Origin: Ignavibacteriales bacterium
GTDB taxonomy: Bacteria; Bacteroidota; Ignavibacteria; Ignavibacteriales; Melioribacteraceae
Assembly (NCBI GenBank): GCA_021740915.1
Contig: JAIOYW010000010.1
Span: 1-64,000, forward strand
Reading direction: 5' to 3'
Length of the DNA stretch: 64,000 nucleotides
In this document: positions 43,769-53,844 of the stretch, piece by piece
How the letters are laid out: each line of letters starts with the position of its first letter
How positions within the stretch are numbered: position 1 is the first letter of the stretch
The notes under the pieces: generated by a model
Told to the model about the DNA's origin: nothing
The model's database searches: none
What the model saw: the letters and a program-made list of their open reading frames with translations, nothing else
Position numbers and translations under genes: made by a program

Positions 43769-46420
43769 TTGTCGAAAACACAATACAAAAAATTGAGTTG
43801 CGTGAAAAAATCAATTAAAACTGAAAATCAGACTTCTGTACCTAAAAATCGAAATATTGCCGATTCGAATGGATTCCCTATAATCGGAATTGGAGCTTCG
43901 GCAGGCGGACTCGAAGCCTTAGAACTATTTTTCAAAAATACTCCGCAAAAAAGCGGAATTGCTTTTGTAGTCATCCAGCATCTGGATCCCATGCATGTCG
44001 GTATTATGCCCGAATTACTTCAGCGAATTACAAATATGAAAGTTATGCAGGCATCAGACCACCTTTTGATTAAACAAAATCACGTTTATGTTATTCCCCC
44101 AAATAAAAACATGTCAATTCTGAACGGCTATTTATATCTGTTTGATTACGTAGAATTGCGTGGTTTGCGCCTTCCTATTGATTTCTTTTTCCGTTCATTA
44201 GCCGAAGACCAGAAAGAAAAAAGTATTGGTGTTATTCTTTCCGGAATGGGATCTGACGGCAGTTTTGGTCTGAAAGCAATAAAAGAACACGGCGGTATTG
44301 CCGCAGTTCAGGAACCCGCAACAGCCAAATTTGACGGGATGCCGAAAAGCGCAATCGATTCAGTTAATATTGATATTCTTGCCCCTGCCGGTGATCTTCC
44401 ACTAAAATTGATCGAATTCCTTCGAAACAGTCAGTTGCAAAAACAAAATTTCGAGATCGATTTCGAGAATAAAAGTAATCTGGGGAAAATACTGATCCTG
44501 CTCAGAGCACAGACGGGACACGATTTTTCATTATACAAAAAAAATACGTTGTTCCGTCGGATCGAAAGAAGAATGAATGTTCACCAAATTAAAAAATTAG
44601 CTCATTATATCCGTTTTCTTCAGGAAAATCCGAACGAGTTAGATTTGCTTTTTCAGGAATTATTAATTGGAGTTACAAATTTTTTCCGCAATCCGGAGGT
44701 ATGGGAAAAATTACTAAATAGCGTTTTTCCAAAGCTGTTTAGCGAATTTCCCAACGGCTACATATTCCGTGCCTGGATTGCAGGAGGGTCCACCGGAGAG
44801 GAGGCTTTTTCACTTGCAATGATTTTTCTTGAAGCCTGCGAAAAAGTAAAAAACGAAAAAACTTTTAATCTTCAGATTTTTGCAACTGATATTGATAATG
44901 ATGCTATTGAAAAAGCCCGCAGAGGGGTTTTCAGTTCTAATATAGTAAACGATGTTTCACTGAAACGTATCAGCCAGTTCTTCTCTAAGGAGGAGAATGT
45001 TTACAAAGTTAAACCGTTAGTCCGTGAGATGGTAATATTTGCAAATCACGATCTGATCAAAGATCCTCCTTTTACCAAATTAGACCTGCTTCTCTGCCGC
45101 AATGTTTTAATTTATATGGAACCTGAACTACAGAAAAAACTAATGAACCTGTTCCATTACAGCCTTAACAAAAACGGAATTATGGTTTTGGGAAGCGCTG
45201 AAAACGACAATTCTCAGAACAACAAGTTCGTACCGCTTGATAACAAATTAAAAATCTATAAACGATCTGACGCAACAATTAAACTTGAATTTTTAACTTT
45301 TCCTGACACTTTCTCAACTACTGCCCTACCGCAGCAAGCCGAGACTAAAACTATGAAAATCTCCGAAAATATCCAGATACTCGCTGATCAGCTTTTAATT
45401 CAGCATTATTCACCTGCAAGTGTTCTTGTTAATCAGGAAGGTGACATCCTATACATCACCGGACGCACCGGCAAATATTTAGAACCTGCGGCGGGAAAAG
45501 CGAATTGGAACATATATGCGATGGCTCGAGAAGGTTTAAGAAACGAACTTCCCGGAGCTATGCGCAAAGCGAAACAAAATTTTGATGCTGTTAAGTTGGA
45601 TCAGATAAAAATCGGAATTAATGGCGGCACGCAGTTTGTCAATATTATTTTTCAACAGATCGAAAAACCGGATGCTATTAAGGGAACGATCATGATTGTT
45701 TTTAATGATGTTTCCGGAGATCTCCAGGTTGTCTCCCGCAAAACCAGAAAAAATCCGGATAATTCGTCGGAACGTGAAAAGGAATTGGAAATTGAATTGC
45801 TCCGCGCCCGTGAAGAACTTCAAAATACACGTGAAGAGATGCAGACAACACAGGAGGAATTAAAATCGACGAACGAAGAAATTCAGTCAACAAATGAAGA
45901 ACTCCAGTCAACAAATGAGGAACTGACAACTTCCAAAGAGGAAATGCAAAGCCTGAACGAAGAGCTGCAGACCGTGAATATTGAATTGCAGAGCAAAGTC
46001 AACGATTTATTGCTGGTAAATAACGATATGAAAAATCTTTTGAACAGCACAGATATCGGCACTTTGTTCCTTGATAAAGATTTAAACATCCGGCGTTTTA
46101 CCGATAAGTTGACGAATATTTTCAAATTGCGCCCGACTGATATCGGCAGACCCTTCACTGATATAGTTAACGATCTAATTTACCCTACAATGAAAAACGA
46201 TGCATTTGAAGTGCTCAAAACTTTGGTTTATAAGGAAACTGCTGTTCCGGCAGGAGGTCAAAAGTGGTTTAATGTCCGGATTATGCCCTACCGTACTTTT
46301 GACGATCATATCGATGGACTTGTCATAACATTTATTGATATTTCGAATTCGAAAAAAATGGAAGCAGAACTAAATAAAACTATCGCAATTCTTCGCAAAC
46401 ATAATATCAGCGAGATATGA
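43769..46420 (+). CDS. CheB-CheR fusion protein with coiled coil and PAS domains
   Basis: An 883-residue signalling protein. CheB methylesterase domain at about 36-225 with the nucleophile in GASAGG (S44), HLDP and GMGSDGSFG. CheR methyltransferase at about 245-505 with the SAM-binding IAGGSTGEEAFSLAM and LLCRNVLIYM. A PAS domain is at about 545-650. A heptad coiled coil of NEELQ/STNEE repeats is at 665-775. A second PAS domain is at 775-875. No N-terminal receiver domain and no chemoreceptor gene are nearby. The start is TTG at 43769 with no clear ribosome site; a GTG at residue 12 is an alternative. It is coupled (ATGA overlap) to a hybrid kinase. Such modules act in stress or light signalling; the role here is inference. 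Confidence 0.88.
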   Translation: MSKTQYKKLSCVKKSIKTENQTSVPKNRNIADSNGFPIIGIGASAGGLEALELFFKNTPQKSGIAFVVIQHLDPMHVGIMPELLQRITNMKVMQASDHLLIKQNHVYVIPPNKNMSILNGYLYLFDYVELRGLRLPIDFFFRSLAEDQKEKSIGVILSGMGSDGSFGLKAIKEHGGIAAVQEPATAKFDGMPKSAIDSVNIDILAPAGDLPLKLIEFLRNSQLQKQNFEIDFENKSNLGKILILLRAQTGHDFSLYKKNTLFRRIERRMNVHQIKKLAHYIRFLQENPNELDLLFQELLIGVTNFFRNPEVWEKLLNSVFPKLFSEFPNGYIFRAWIAGGSTGEEAFSLAMIFLEACEKVKNEKTFNLQIFATDIDNDAIEKARRGVFSSNIVNDVSLKRISQFFSKEENVYKVKPLVREMVIFANHDLIKDPPFTKLDLLLCRNVLIYMEPELQKKLMNLFHYSLNKNGIMVLGSAENDNSQNNKFVPLDNKLKIYKRSDATIKLEFLTFPDTFSTTALPQQAETKTMKISENIQILADQLLIQHYSPASVLVNQEGDILYITGRTGKYLEPAAGKANWNIYAMAREGLRNELPGAMRKAKQNFDAVKLDQIKIGINGGTQFVNIIFQQIEKPDAIKGTIMIVFNDVSGDLQVVSRKTRKNPDNSSEREKELEIELLRAREELQNTREEMQTTQEELKSTNEEIQSTNEELQSTNEELTTSKEEMQSLNEELQTVNIELQSKVNDLLLVNNDMKNLLNSTDIGTLFLDKDLNIRRFTDKLTNIFKLRPTDIGRPFTDIVNDLIYPTMKNDAFEVLKTLVYKETAVPAGGQKWFNVRIMPYRTFDDHIDGLVITFIDISNSKKMEAELNKTIAILRKHNISEI

Positions 46421-48522
46421 AAAATAAAAACGATTATTCGGATGAATCTCAAAATTTACGCCAAAAGGCAGAACAGCGGCTAAAAATTAAGTCGGCGAAA
46501 ATAAAAACTCCTAATAACGAAGCCGAGACCTTAAAGCTGCTGCATGAATTACAGGTTCACCAGATCGAATTGGAAATGCAGAATGAAGAACTGCGGATAG
46601 CGAAGGAAAAAGCTGTTCTGGCAGAAGAAAAATATATTGAATTATATGATTTCGCACCCTGCGGTTACATTTCGCTTTCTCCACAATGCGAAATCACCGG
46701 AATTAATTTTTCAGCCTCTGCTATGCTTGGGAAAGAACGTTCTAAACTGCTGAAAAATCGTTTTAACCAGCTTATCGCTTCCGAATCAAAATATGTTTTT
46801 GAGCTTTTTTTCAATAAAGTATTTTCTGGTAATGAGAAACAATCCTGCGAAATAATTATCACAGACGACCAAAACAAGCAGGTATTTGTATTCATAGAAG
46901 GGGTTATCAGCCCTGATGGCGAAAGCTGTTTTTTGACTCTAACCGATATAACAGAACGAAAAAAGGCTGAATTACAATTACAGGCTTCAAATCTATTAAT
47001 TGAAGAGAGCGAAAATAAATTTCAGCAGCTTGTTCAAAATATTGATGAGTGTTTTTGGCTTCGGAATGATCACAGTATGATCTACGTTAGTCCCGGTTTT
47101 GAAAAAATTTGGGGTCTGCCATGCCAGGCGTTATATGAGAGCCCCAATATCTTCACCGAAAAAATACATCCGGAGGACAAACAATCGGTTCTTGAGATAC
47201 TTCACTCCGATAAGTTTAAGCATTCCGGTGTTTTTGATTATAATTACAGGATTATCAGGGATGACGGCGAAACTCGCTGGATAAATGCACGATCTTTCCC
47301 GATAAAAGATAATAACGGCGAAATTTTCCGGCGGGCTGGCATTGCTATTGATATTACTGATAAATTTCAAAAGCATATGGAATTAATAAAAGCTAAAGAA
47401 CATGCTGAGGAAAGTGACCGGCTGAAATCAGCTTTTCTTGCTAATATGAGCCATGAAATCCGAACACCTATGAATGGAATTCTTGGTTTTGCTGACCTCT
47501 TAAAAAACCCGGAACTCAACGGCGAAGAACAGCAGGAATATATTGAGATTATTCAGAAGAGCGGTATTCGGATGCTTAATATTATCAACGACATTGTGGA
47601 CATCTCAAAAATTGAAGCAGGATTGATGAAAGTTAATCTTGGCGAATCGAACATAAACAAACAGATCGAATATATTTATAATTTTTTCAGAAATGAAGCG
47701 GAAGCCAAAGGCATGATGCTCACTTTCCACAATTCGCTTCCAACGGAAGAATCGATTATTTTTACAGACCGTGAGAAAGTTTTTGCAATATTGACAAACC
47801 TTATCAAAAACGCCATTAAATTCAGCAATAAAGGGACTATTGAATTTGGCTATCACAAAAATGCCGATTTCCTGAAATTTTATGTAACCGATGAGGGAAT
47901 TGGGATACCAAAAGACCGGCAGGAGGCAATCTTTGAGCGTTTTATCCAGGGAGACATAGCAAACACACGTGCTGTGGAGGGCGTCGGTCTTGGACTTGCC
48001 ATTACTAAATCTTATGTTGAGATGCTGGGCGGTCAAATCTGGGTTGAGAGTGAGGAAAAGATTGGTTCAACTTTCTATTTCACTCTGCCATGCAAATCAA
48101 AAGAGGAAAATAAAAACACTTCCTCAGATTTTACGCAAAATGAATCATCGAGGGCTAAAAAATTAAAAATTTTGATAGTGGAAGATGATGTGACTTCTGC
48201 TCAGCTAAACAGCATTTATGTTAATTCATTTGCACAAAAAATTATTTGTGTCAGGTCCGGACAAGACGCAGTTGAAGCTTGTTTAAATAATCCTGATATC
48301 GATCTGATATTGATGGATATTGAGATGCCTGTTATGGATGGTTATCAGGCTGCAAGTAAAATACGTGAATTTAATAAGCATGTAATAATTATTGCTGCAA
48401 CAGCGTTTGCTATTGCAGGCGCAAAAGATACCGCTATTGGGGCAGGATGCAATGACTACATCGCAAAACCGATAAACAGAAAATCGTTATCAGCATTAAT
48501 AGAAAAATATTTCACAAAATAA
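46417..48522 (+). CDS. PAS-containing hybrid histidine kinase
   Basis: A 701-residue cytoplasmic kinase. Coiled N-terminus with LLHELQVHQIELEMQNEEL, two PAS domains at about 70-190 and 205-325, HisKA with H346 in MSHEIRTPMNG, HATPase with TNLIKNAIKFS, VTDEGIGIP and GVGLGLAITKS, and a receiver domain (about 590-700) with D634 in LILMDIEMPVMDG. ATG overlaps the stop of the CheB-CheR gene, so the two work as a module: the methylation and esterase arm may tune the kinase input. No output regulator is attached downstream. Confidence 0.9.
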   Translation: MKNKNDYSDESQNLRQKAEQRLKIKSAKIKTPNNEAETLKLLHELQVHQIELEMQNEELRIAKEKAVLAEEKYIELYDFAPCGYISLSPQCEITGINFSASAMLGKERSKLLKNRFNQLIASESKYVFELFFNKVFSGNEKQSCEIIITDDQNKQVFVFIEGVISPDGESCFLTLTDITERKKAELQLQASNLLIEESENKFQQLVQNIDECFWLRNDHSMIYVSPGFEKIWGLPCQALYESPNIFTEKIHPEDKQSVLEILHSDKFKHSGVFDYNYRIIRDDGETRWINARSFPIKDNNGEIFRRAGIAIDITDKFQKHMELIKAKEHAEESDRLKSAFLANMSHEIRTPMNGILGFADLLKNPELNGEEQQEYIEIIQKSGIRMLNIINDIVDISKIEAGLMKVNLGESNINKQIEYIYNFFRNEAEAKGMMLTFHNSLPTEESIIFTDREKVFAILTNLIKNAIKFSNKGTIEFGYHKNADFLKFYVTDEGIGIPKDRQEAIFERFIQGDIANTRAVEGVGLGLAITKSYVEMLGGQIWVESEEKIGSTFYFTLPCKSKEENKNTSSDFTQNESSRAKKLKILIVEDDVTSAQLNSIYVNSFAQKIICVRSGQDAVEACLNNPDIDLILMDIEMPVMDGYQAASKIREFNKHVIIIAATAFAIAGAKDTAIGAGCNDYIAKPINRKSLSALIEKYFTK

Positions 48523-48664
48523 TACTGGCGCGGCAGAACCTATAACTATTCCATATACCTTAGCCGGCTGCTATACCCGGTTTCTGACAGGGAGATTCTA
48601 AACACTTATTCATTTGTATCAGGTGATATTCGGAAAACAAGGCGATTAATTCCCTTTAGTATGA

Positions 48665-48702
48665 GGCAATCCGGAAAATCTGAACTTATTTTCCGGATTG
48701 CC
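48665..48702. terminator. Bidirectional terminator hairpin
   Basis: A perfect 15-bp stem GGCAATCCGGAAAAT with an eight-base loop CTGAACTT, between convergent genes (hybrid kinase, membrane protein). The plus strand continues with T-rich CCTTACTTTATTC. Confidence 0.75.
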
Positions 48703-48730
48703 CCTTACTTTATTCTTCCTTCAGGTCATT

Positions 48731-49150
48731 CTATTCAAACAGTTCTGATTTTTTGATTCCCCTGATAGCGTATTTTCGGGTATATAAATAAAATGCCAGA
48801 TGAATAAGCAACACGATCCCCCAGATTATTGTAGTAAGATGTACTGTGCTTATAGGTTCATAAACAGAGTTATATCCTGAAAGATGCCAGAATTCTGCTA
48901 TGAGGTTACATATCAAATATGTGGATGCATGAAAACGAAAACCGATATCATAGAGCGGTAAATGCTCATTGTCCCTGTTCCCGAATACCCATCCGACAAT
49001 AAATACGAGTACCGCATAAACTATAACAGTGATCCAGCTACTTTCGAAATTACGGTCCTGGAGTAATGAACTAAGAAAATATCTGAAAATAAAAGTAAAA
49101 ATGAAAAGAAAAATTGAAAAAAGCAGCAGATTTTTTGTCATAAATTTCAT
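48731..49150 (-). CDS. Small membrane protein paired with a PadR-like regulator
   Basis: A 139-residue protein with three to four hydrophobic helices (about 5-28, 40-58, 75-88 and 100-122) and histidines in FRFHAS, FWHLSGY and VHLTT. I do not recognise the family. It begins two bases after the PadR gene ends, so it is cotranscribed, and PadR-type regulators often control a membrane protein or transporter encoded beside them. A transporter or sensor role is guesswork. Confidence 0.72.
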   Translation of the reverse strand: MKFMTKNLLLFSIFLFIFTFIFRYFLSSLLQDRNFESSWITVIVYAVLVFIVGWVFGNRDNEHLPLYDIGFRFHASTYLICNLIAEFWHLSGYNSVYEPISTVHLTTIIWGIVLLIHLAFYLYTRKYAIRGIKKSELFE

Positions 49151-49152
49151 AA

Positions 49153-49524
49153 TTATTCCTCCGAAGCGATTAAATTCTTAATCTTTTTATTAAAAAACAG
49201 ATTGATATTCCGCTCAATAAATCTACTGAGCAGTTCCTGCCCCAATGCTGTAAGAAAATAATATTTCCTTTCGGGACCTTTATTCCCCTCACCGGGCTCA
49301 AAATCGACCACCCCTACATGCTGATACTTTCTCAGGTTTCGGTAAAGACTTTGGCTCTCGCAGCTCATTGTGGAATTTGATTGTTCTTCAACGAAAGATT
49401 TAATTTCATCAACATATTTTTTCCCATCTTTCAGAGAAAGAAAAATCCAAAGGGTTAACTGACCTTTTTTGTAGGTCTCTTCCCATGCCGATAACAATTC
49501 AGATACTTCAACTTTTTTTTTCAT
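49153..49524 (-). CDS. PadR-family transcriptional regulator
   Basis: A 123-residue winged-helix protein. LTLWIFLSLKDGKKYVDEIKSF and ESQSLYRNLRKYQHVGVVDFE, with the wing KGPERKYYFLTALGQELL, follow the PadR domain order. It lacks the long C-terminal dimerisation helix of PadR and belongs to the short type. It is the first gene of a two-gene unit with a membrane protein and probably represses its own promoter. Confidence 0.82.
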   Translation of the reverse strand: MKKKVEVSELLSAWEETYKKGQLTLWIFLSLKDGKKYVDEIKSFVEEQSNSTMSCESQSLYRNLRKYQHVGVVDFEPGEGNKGPERKYYFLTALGQELLSRFIERNINLFFNKKIKNLIASEE

Positions 49525-49967
49525 GTCTTAATCATTTAGTATTATTCAACTTGTATAAAACAAATATACTAACAGATAAGATCAAAAACAAATAAAATGA
49601 AGAAAAATCGAAAAAAAATTGGATAATTGATGGATCGGGAATAAGCGATTGAATTGTTCAGGGAATCAGTCAAATATACTTACTTTCATTAGAATGAAAC
49701 TCCTTTGCGCTGCACATTTTAATTATTTTGTTACAAATGTAAAACATCATATATTTGGTGATCGAAATCTCAGGATGGCATCCGAAGTGCACCCAAATTC
49801 GCTACGTTGATCAATATCTTTTTGCATTCGGATAGTGTCCGGATTTCATCATCAATAACAGCCATTATCATTCTCGAAGAACCACCTTCAGCTCTTTCCG
49901 GCTGTTTATTTTATAAGATTTGAATTATTCTTTACCATTCAATTAATTAAAATATCGAGGAGGATTT
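49525..49967. other. Intergenic region between PadR-like and aquaporin genes
   Basis: Holds divergent promoters for the PadR unit and aqpZ. No hairpin, tRNA or reading frame of note was recognised. A strong ribosome site (GAGGAGG) precedes the aquaporin start. Confidence 0.45.
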
Positions 49968-50654
49968 GTGAAAAAACTAACCGCTGAATTTATTGGAACG
50001 TTCTGGCTTGTACTGGGAGGCTGCGGCAGCGCTGTACTTGCGGCGGCATACCCTGAACTGGGAATCGGCTTTACAGGTGTGGCTATCGCCTTCGGGTTAA
50101 CTGTTCTTACAATGGCTTATGCCATCGGACATATTTCCGGCTGTCATCTTAATCCGGCGGTTTCCATCGGACTATGGGCTGGCGGACGCTTCGACAAAAA
50201 AGAATTGCTTCCGTATATTGCCGCTCAGGTATTGGGCGGAATTGCGGGCGCCGCTGTTTTATATATTATTGCCACCGGAAAACCGGGATTTGAAATCGGA
50301 GGATTCGCTTCAAACGGATATGGTGAGCATTCACCCGGCGGCTATAATATGCTTTCCGCTTTAGTTACTGAAATTGTAATGACATTTATGTTTTTAATCG
50401 TGATCCTGGGCGCAACGCACCCAAAAGCTCCTAAAGGATTTGCCGGAATGGCAATAGGACTGGCGCTGACACTCATCCATCTGATCAGCATCCCTGTTAC
50501 GAACACTTCTGTGAATCCTGCAAGAAGCACAAGTCAGGCATTGTTCGCCGGTGACTGGGCGTTGGGTCAGCTCTGGCTTTTCTGGGCTGCTCCTGTCATA
50601 GGTGCAATCTTAGCCGGCTTCGTTTATAAATTTATGTCCCCTGAAAAGGAATAA
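49968..50654 (+). CDS. aqpZ: Aquaporin Z-like water channel
   Basis: A 228-residue membrane protein with six helices and both half-helix motifs: HLNPAVSIG in the first half and VNPARSTSQ in the second. The aromatic/arginine filter pattern (R in NPARS) and short loops fit water-specific aquaporins of the AqpZ type. It starts with GTG after a very strong ribosome site. It is a single-gene unit ended by a classic terminator. Osmotic balance is the expected role, which fits the mechanosensitive channels 11 kb away, though no link between them is seen. Confidence 0.94.
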   Translation: MKKLTAEFIGTFWLVLGGCGSAVLAAAYPELGIGFTGVAIAFGLTVLTMAYAIGHISGCHLNPAVSIGLWAGGRFDKKELLPYIAAQVLGGIAGAAVLYIIATGKPGFEIGGFASNGYGEHSPGGYNMLSALVTEIVMTFMFLIVILGATHPKAPKGFAGMAIGLALTLIHLISIPVTNTSVNPARSTSQALFAGDWALGQLWLFWAAPVIGAILAGFVYKFMSPEKE

Positions 50655-51014
50655 TAATGCACTCCGTTTTTATTTGCTGATACTAACGGAGTACCCGTAC
50701 CGAATAAAAATTCCACCTCCGGGGAGGACACCAAATGATCCTCCCCGGTTTTTAATCAACTCTGACTTGCCTTCAACCTCCATACAGTGAATATCAAATA
50801 TATATCGGCTATTTTTTTTGATCTAAAAATATATATAATTATGTTTGAATTAAAACACAGAGGAATTATTTATTGCAGGTATTTTCTTCAGTCAAATCAG
50901 TTCACTTCATGTTATGGATGAATAACCCGGGCGCTTTCGCTTTGCCCTGTGGAAATATTTCCTGACTATTTTATTATTTAAGGCTATAAAAAAAATGATA
51001 CATCACCTAAAGCC
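50655..51014. other. Intergenic region with aqpZ terminator hairpins
   Basis: Starts with a 7-bp hairpin ACTCCGT/ACGGAGT at 50661-50692 and the strong terminator at 50719-50753. The remainder is AT-rich and holds the promoter region of the lipoprotein gene; nothing else recognised. Confidence 0.5.
50719..50753 (+). terminator. Rho-independent terminator of aqpZ
   Basis: A perfect 10-bp GC-rich stem CCGGGGAGGA/TCCTCCCCGG, ten-base loop, then TTTTT. Confidence 0.9.
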
Positions 51015-51944
51015 ATGACAGAAATTTGGAAAAATATTATTAAAATCCGGGATGGCTTCCCATTTACCTGCTTTTTCTTACTTAGGACAAAATTCTTCAG
51101 AGTTATACTATCGGAAAGTAAGCACCTCAAAAAATTAGTATTACTACCCCTGATAGTTTTGATGATTCTGTTCTGCTGCGGTTGTCGTGAAAATTCAAGT
51201 GAACCGGATAATCAGAATTTCGGACAGGAAATCAGAGTTTCCGGGCAGATTGTCTCTGATGATTCTACTTATTTGATGCATCCTTTACAGATCTTGCTGG
51301 TTGGAGAAAGCACATATACCGACTCATCGGACGATATGGGTTATTTTGAATTTTTAATCTCAGAACAAGGAACGTTCCATCTGATTATAAAAGACGAAGA
51401 TTATAAAAACCTGGACTCTGTTTTTGTTATCAGTAGCGATACTTTAATTTCGGTAAGTCTGCAGCCTGTCCTTGATGATTATTTCCCGTTAAATATTGGT
51501 GACCGACTGACATATATTTACAGCTTGAAGGAACTTTGCAGCGGAGATAACATATATATTGACGGAATTGAAGATTGGGTAATAGCTGACTTAAGGACAT
51601 CAAAGGATTCAATATTTTATAAATGCAGGAGAAATTTCAATGGGATAAAAATTGATGCCCGGGGACCTGATACACCTGATACGAGCGTAGTAAACATATC
51701 TGATGAGTTTTCTATTTTAGAAGATAAAAAGCATAATATATATATTGATCATCCGGATTTTATTTCCGGAATTACATTTCCAAGATATTACAACAGGAAT
51801 TTTCCGGATGAAATTGTATATGAAGCAACCAGTGGATTCGTCTTTATCTACCGGCTAAAGAAACAGACAGGCTTAACCTTTTGGCAGCAAACTACTGGCA
51901 GTGGTCACTGCAGCACGACCAAATCATGGAGTCTCACAGAGTAA
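51015..51944 (+). CDS. Putative lipoprotein of unknown function
   Basis: A 309-residue protein. A hydrophobic run LVLLPLIVLMILFCCGC near residues 42-58 is a lipobox-like lipoprotein signal, but the called ATG lies 40 residues upstream of it, so the true start may be later and non-standard. After the cysteine come EEPDN-like acidic residues, then a beta-sandwich stretch (about 75-150; IRVSGQIVSDDS, DDMGYFEF) like carboxypeptidase regulatory-like domains, and an unassigned C-terminal part with YFPLNIGDRLTYIY, a segment common in uncharacterised Bacteroidota lipoproteins. Likely outer-membrane-anchored. Confidence 0.62.
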   Translation: MTEIWKNIIKIRDGFPFTCFFLLRTKFFRVILSESKHLKKLVLLPLIVLMILFCCGCRENSSEPDNQNFGQEIRVSGQIVSDDSTYLMHPLQILLVGESTYTDSSDDMGYFEFLISEQGTFHLIIKDEDYKNLDSVFVISSDTLISVSLQPVLDDYFPLNIGDRLTYIYSLKELCSGDNIYIDGIEDWVIADLRTSKDSIFYKCRRNFNGIKIDARGPDTPDTSVVNISDEFSILEDKKHNIYIDHPDFISGITFPRYYNRNFPDEIVYEATSGFVFIYRLKKQTGLTFWQQTTGSGHCSTTKSWSLTE

Positions 51945-52196
51945 TTTTAATCCGTATCTGACAAACCACATTACAAGACCGCTTTTATGCCGGGCGGCTG
52001 CCAATTTTTGCATTTTAGAAAATTAATGTTAGTTGTTCCGTTTCGGCTTTGCTGTTTATAATATTTTGTAAATATTAAGTCGGTGTCAGGCTTCGGCAAG
52101 TTGATGAGCCATGCTCTTGCACCTTCTCCGTAATTATTATAATCAGCAAAGGTTATATTTGAAGATGAGTTTGAAACGAAGAAAGGAATTCAAATA

Positions 52197-53246
52197 ATGA
52201 TAAAATATCTGGTAGTATTGCTTCTTTTTTATGGTATTTCACTCAAAGCACAATTTGGCGCTCTGATATGGTCCGACGAATTTGAAAATGACATTATTAA
52301 TACAGATAACTGGACCTATGATCTTGGTGGACACGGCTGGGGGAATCAGGAACTTCAGTATTATACAAATCGCAATGAAAATGCAACTGTAAAAGATGGA
52401 AACCTTCTGATAATTGGAAGAGAAGAATCCTTTGGAGGCAGAAATTATACATCCGCGCGGCTGAAGACTCTGGGACTGCATAGTTTTCTGTATGGAAGGA
52501 TTGAAGCAAGGATAAAAATTCCTCTTGGACAGGGTTATTGGGGTGCATTTTGGCTGCTTGGTGATGATTTCAACGGAACCAACTGGCCGCAATGCGGCGA
52601 GATAGATATCATGGAACACATCAGTAATTCATCTGTTATCCGAGGGACAGCGCATTGGGATAATAACGGATATATGGGATGGGGACAGGATACACCCTGT
52701 GATGTATCACAATATCATGTGTTCAGTGTGGAATGGAATGAGAAAGCAATTAAATGGTTCCTGGATGGAAATAAATATTATGAAATAAATATTTTGAATG
52801 GAATAAACGGGACTTCCGAACTGCATTTACCTTTTCATATAATTTTAAATTTGGCGATTGGCGGTTCCTGGCCAGGTAATCCTGACGAAACGACACAATT
52901 TCCCGATACTATGTTTGTGGACTACGTCAGAGTTTATAAGTCCGTTACCGATTTTGAAGCAGAAGATAAAGAAAATACTCCTTCTATAGTGACCCTTGGT
53001 CAAAACTATCCAAATCCCTTTAATCCAAAAACCAATATTGAATTTGAGATTGAAACACCCGGTGTTGTAAAAGTTACCATTTATAATTCACTCGGGAAAT
53101 TAGTTGGAAGTATGGATGATGGCTTTAAAAGCAAAGGTAAGCACTCTATCGCTTTTGATGGATCAAACTTAGCTTCCGGGCTTTATTATTACAGACTTCA
53201 AGTTAATGATGTAATCCTTACAAGAAAAATGGTTCTTATAAAATAG
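52197..53246 (+). CDS. GH16-family beta-glucanase (laminarinase-like) with T9SS sorting domain
   Basis: A 349-residue secreted enzyme. A signal peptide (about 4-18, ending LKAQ) leads to a GH16 jelly-roll domain (about 20-260). Motifs: LIWSDEF, DNWTYDLGGHGWGN, the catalytic E135-I-D-I-M-E140, and WSVEWNEKAIKWFLDG-like strands with LAIGGSWPG. Catalytic nucleophile E135 and acid/base E140 are intact. The ELQYYTNR region indicates a beta-1,3- or mixed-linked glucanase. The C-terminus (about 275-349) is a T9SS type A domain (YPNPFNPKTN, final RKMVLIK). It cleaves polysaccharide outside the cell or on its surface. Ribosome site AAAGGA is present. Confidence 0.92.
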   Translation: MIKYLVVLLLFYGISLKAQFGALIWSDEFENDIINTDNWTYDLGGHGWGNQELQYYTNRNENATVKDGNLLIIGREESFGGRNYTSARLKTLGLHSFLYGRIEARIKIPLGQGYWGAFWLLGDDFNGTNWPQCGEIDIMEHISNSSVIRGTAHWDNNGYMGWGQDTPCDVSQYHVFSVEWNEKAIKWFLDGNKYYEINILNGINGTSELHLPFHIILNLAIGGSWPGNPDETTQFPDTMFVDYVRVYKSVTDFEAEDKENTPSIVTLGQNYPNPFNPKTNIEFEIETPGVVKVTIYNSLGKLVGSMDDGFKSKGKHSIAFDGSNLASGLYYYRLQVNDVILTRKMVLIK

Positions 53247-53385
53247 AACCACGGACAAATAAATGCAACTGAAATAACAGGCTGGGTGTTTTCGTGCAGT
53301 GCATGATTCCGATCAGGTTTATTAATAAATCTAAGTTACTGACTGTTTTCTTTTGTAAGGTAAATTCTGAGGTTAGGAGTTAATA

Positions 53386-53844
53386 ATGAAAAATATTTAT
53401 TCAAAAAATTCAATTACTATTTCATCTCCTGCTAAAAATATATGGCTGGTAATTTATGATGTGAATTCGTATTCAAAATGGTGGCCCTCATCGATAAAAA
53501 TTAAAGTTATTCAAAAGAATGATAAATTATCTGGCTCAGAAATAGAAATACGTCCGTATGGCGGCGTCCCTTTTTTTTGTACATTCATGGAAAAAGAACT
53601 TGAAAATAAATTGCTGATGAAATATAAGGGCATATATTCTGGCAACGGAGAATGGAGTTTATCTGAATCAAATAATCACACAGAAGTTACATATGAAATT
53701 AATTTAAATATTAATAATGAATTTATAAAAGTCCTGTCAATATTTTTCCCGATTGATAGAATTCATCACAGATTAATGAACAAGGTACTAATAAATTTAA
53801 AGAAAAGAGTTTACGATATAAAAACAGCAATACCTGACTTGTGA
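53386..53844 (+). CDS. SRPBCC-fold protein (polyketide cyclase / START-like)
   Basis: A 152-residue protein with ITISSPAKNIWLVIYDVNSYSKWWPS at the start, which is the usual first strand and helix pair of SRPBCC lipid- or hydrophobe-binding proteins, then alternating strands (GGVPFFCTFMEKEL, GEWSLSESNNHTEVTYEINLN) and the long closing helix. It has a ribosome site (TTAGGAG). Ligand unknown. It stands alone after the GH16 gene. Confidence 0.78.
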   Translation: MKNIYSKNSITISSPAKNIWLVIYDVNSYSKWWPSSIKIKVIQKNDKLSGSEIEIRPYGGVPFFCTFMEKELENKLLMKYKGIYSGNGEWSLSESNNHTEVTYEINLNINNEFIKVLSIFFPIDRIHHRLMNKVLINLKKRVYDIKTAIPDL

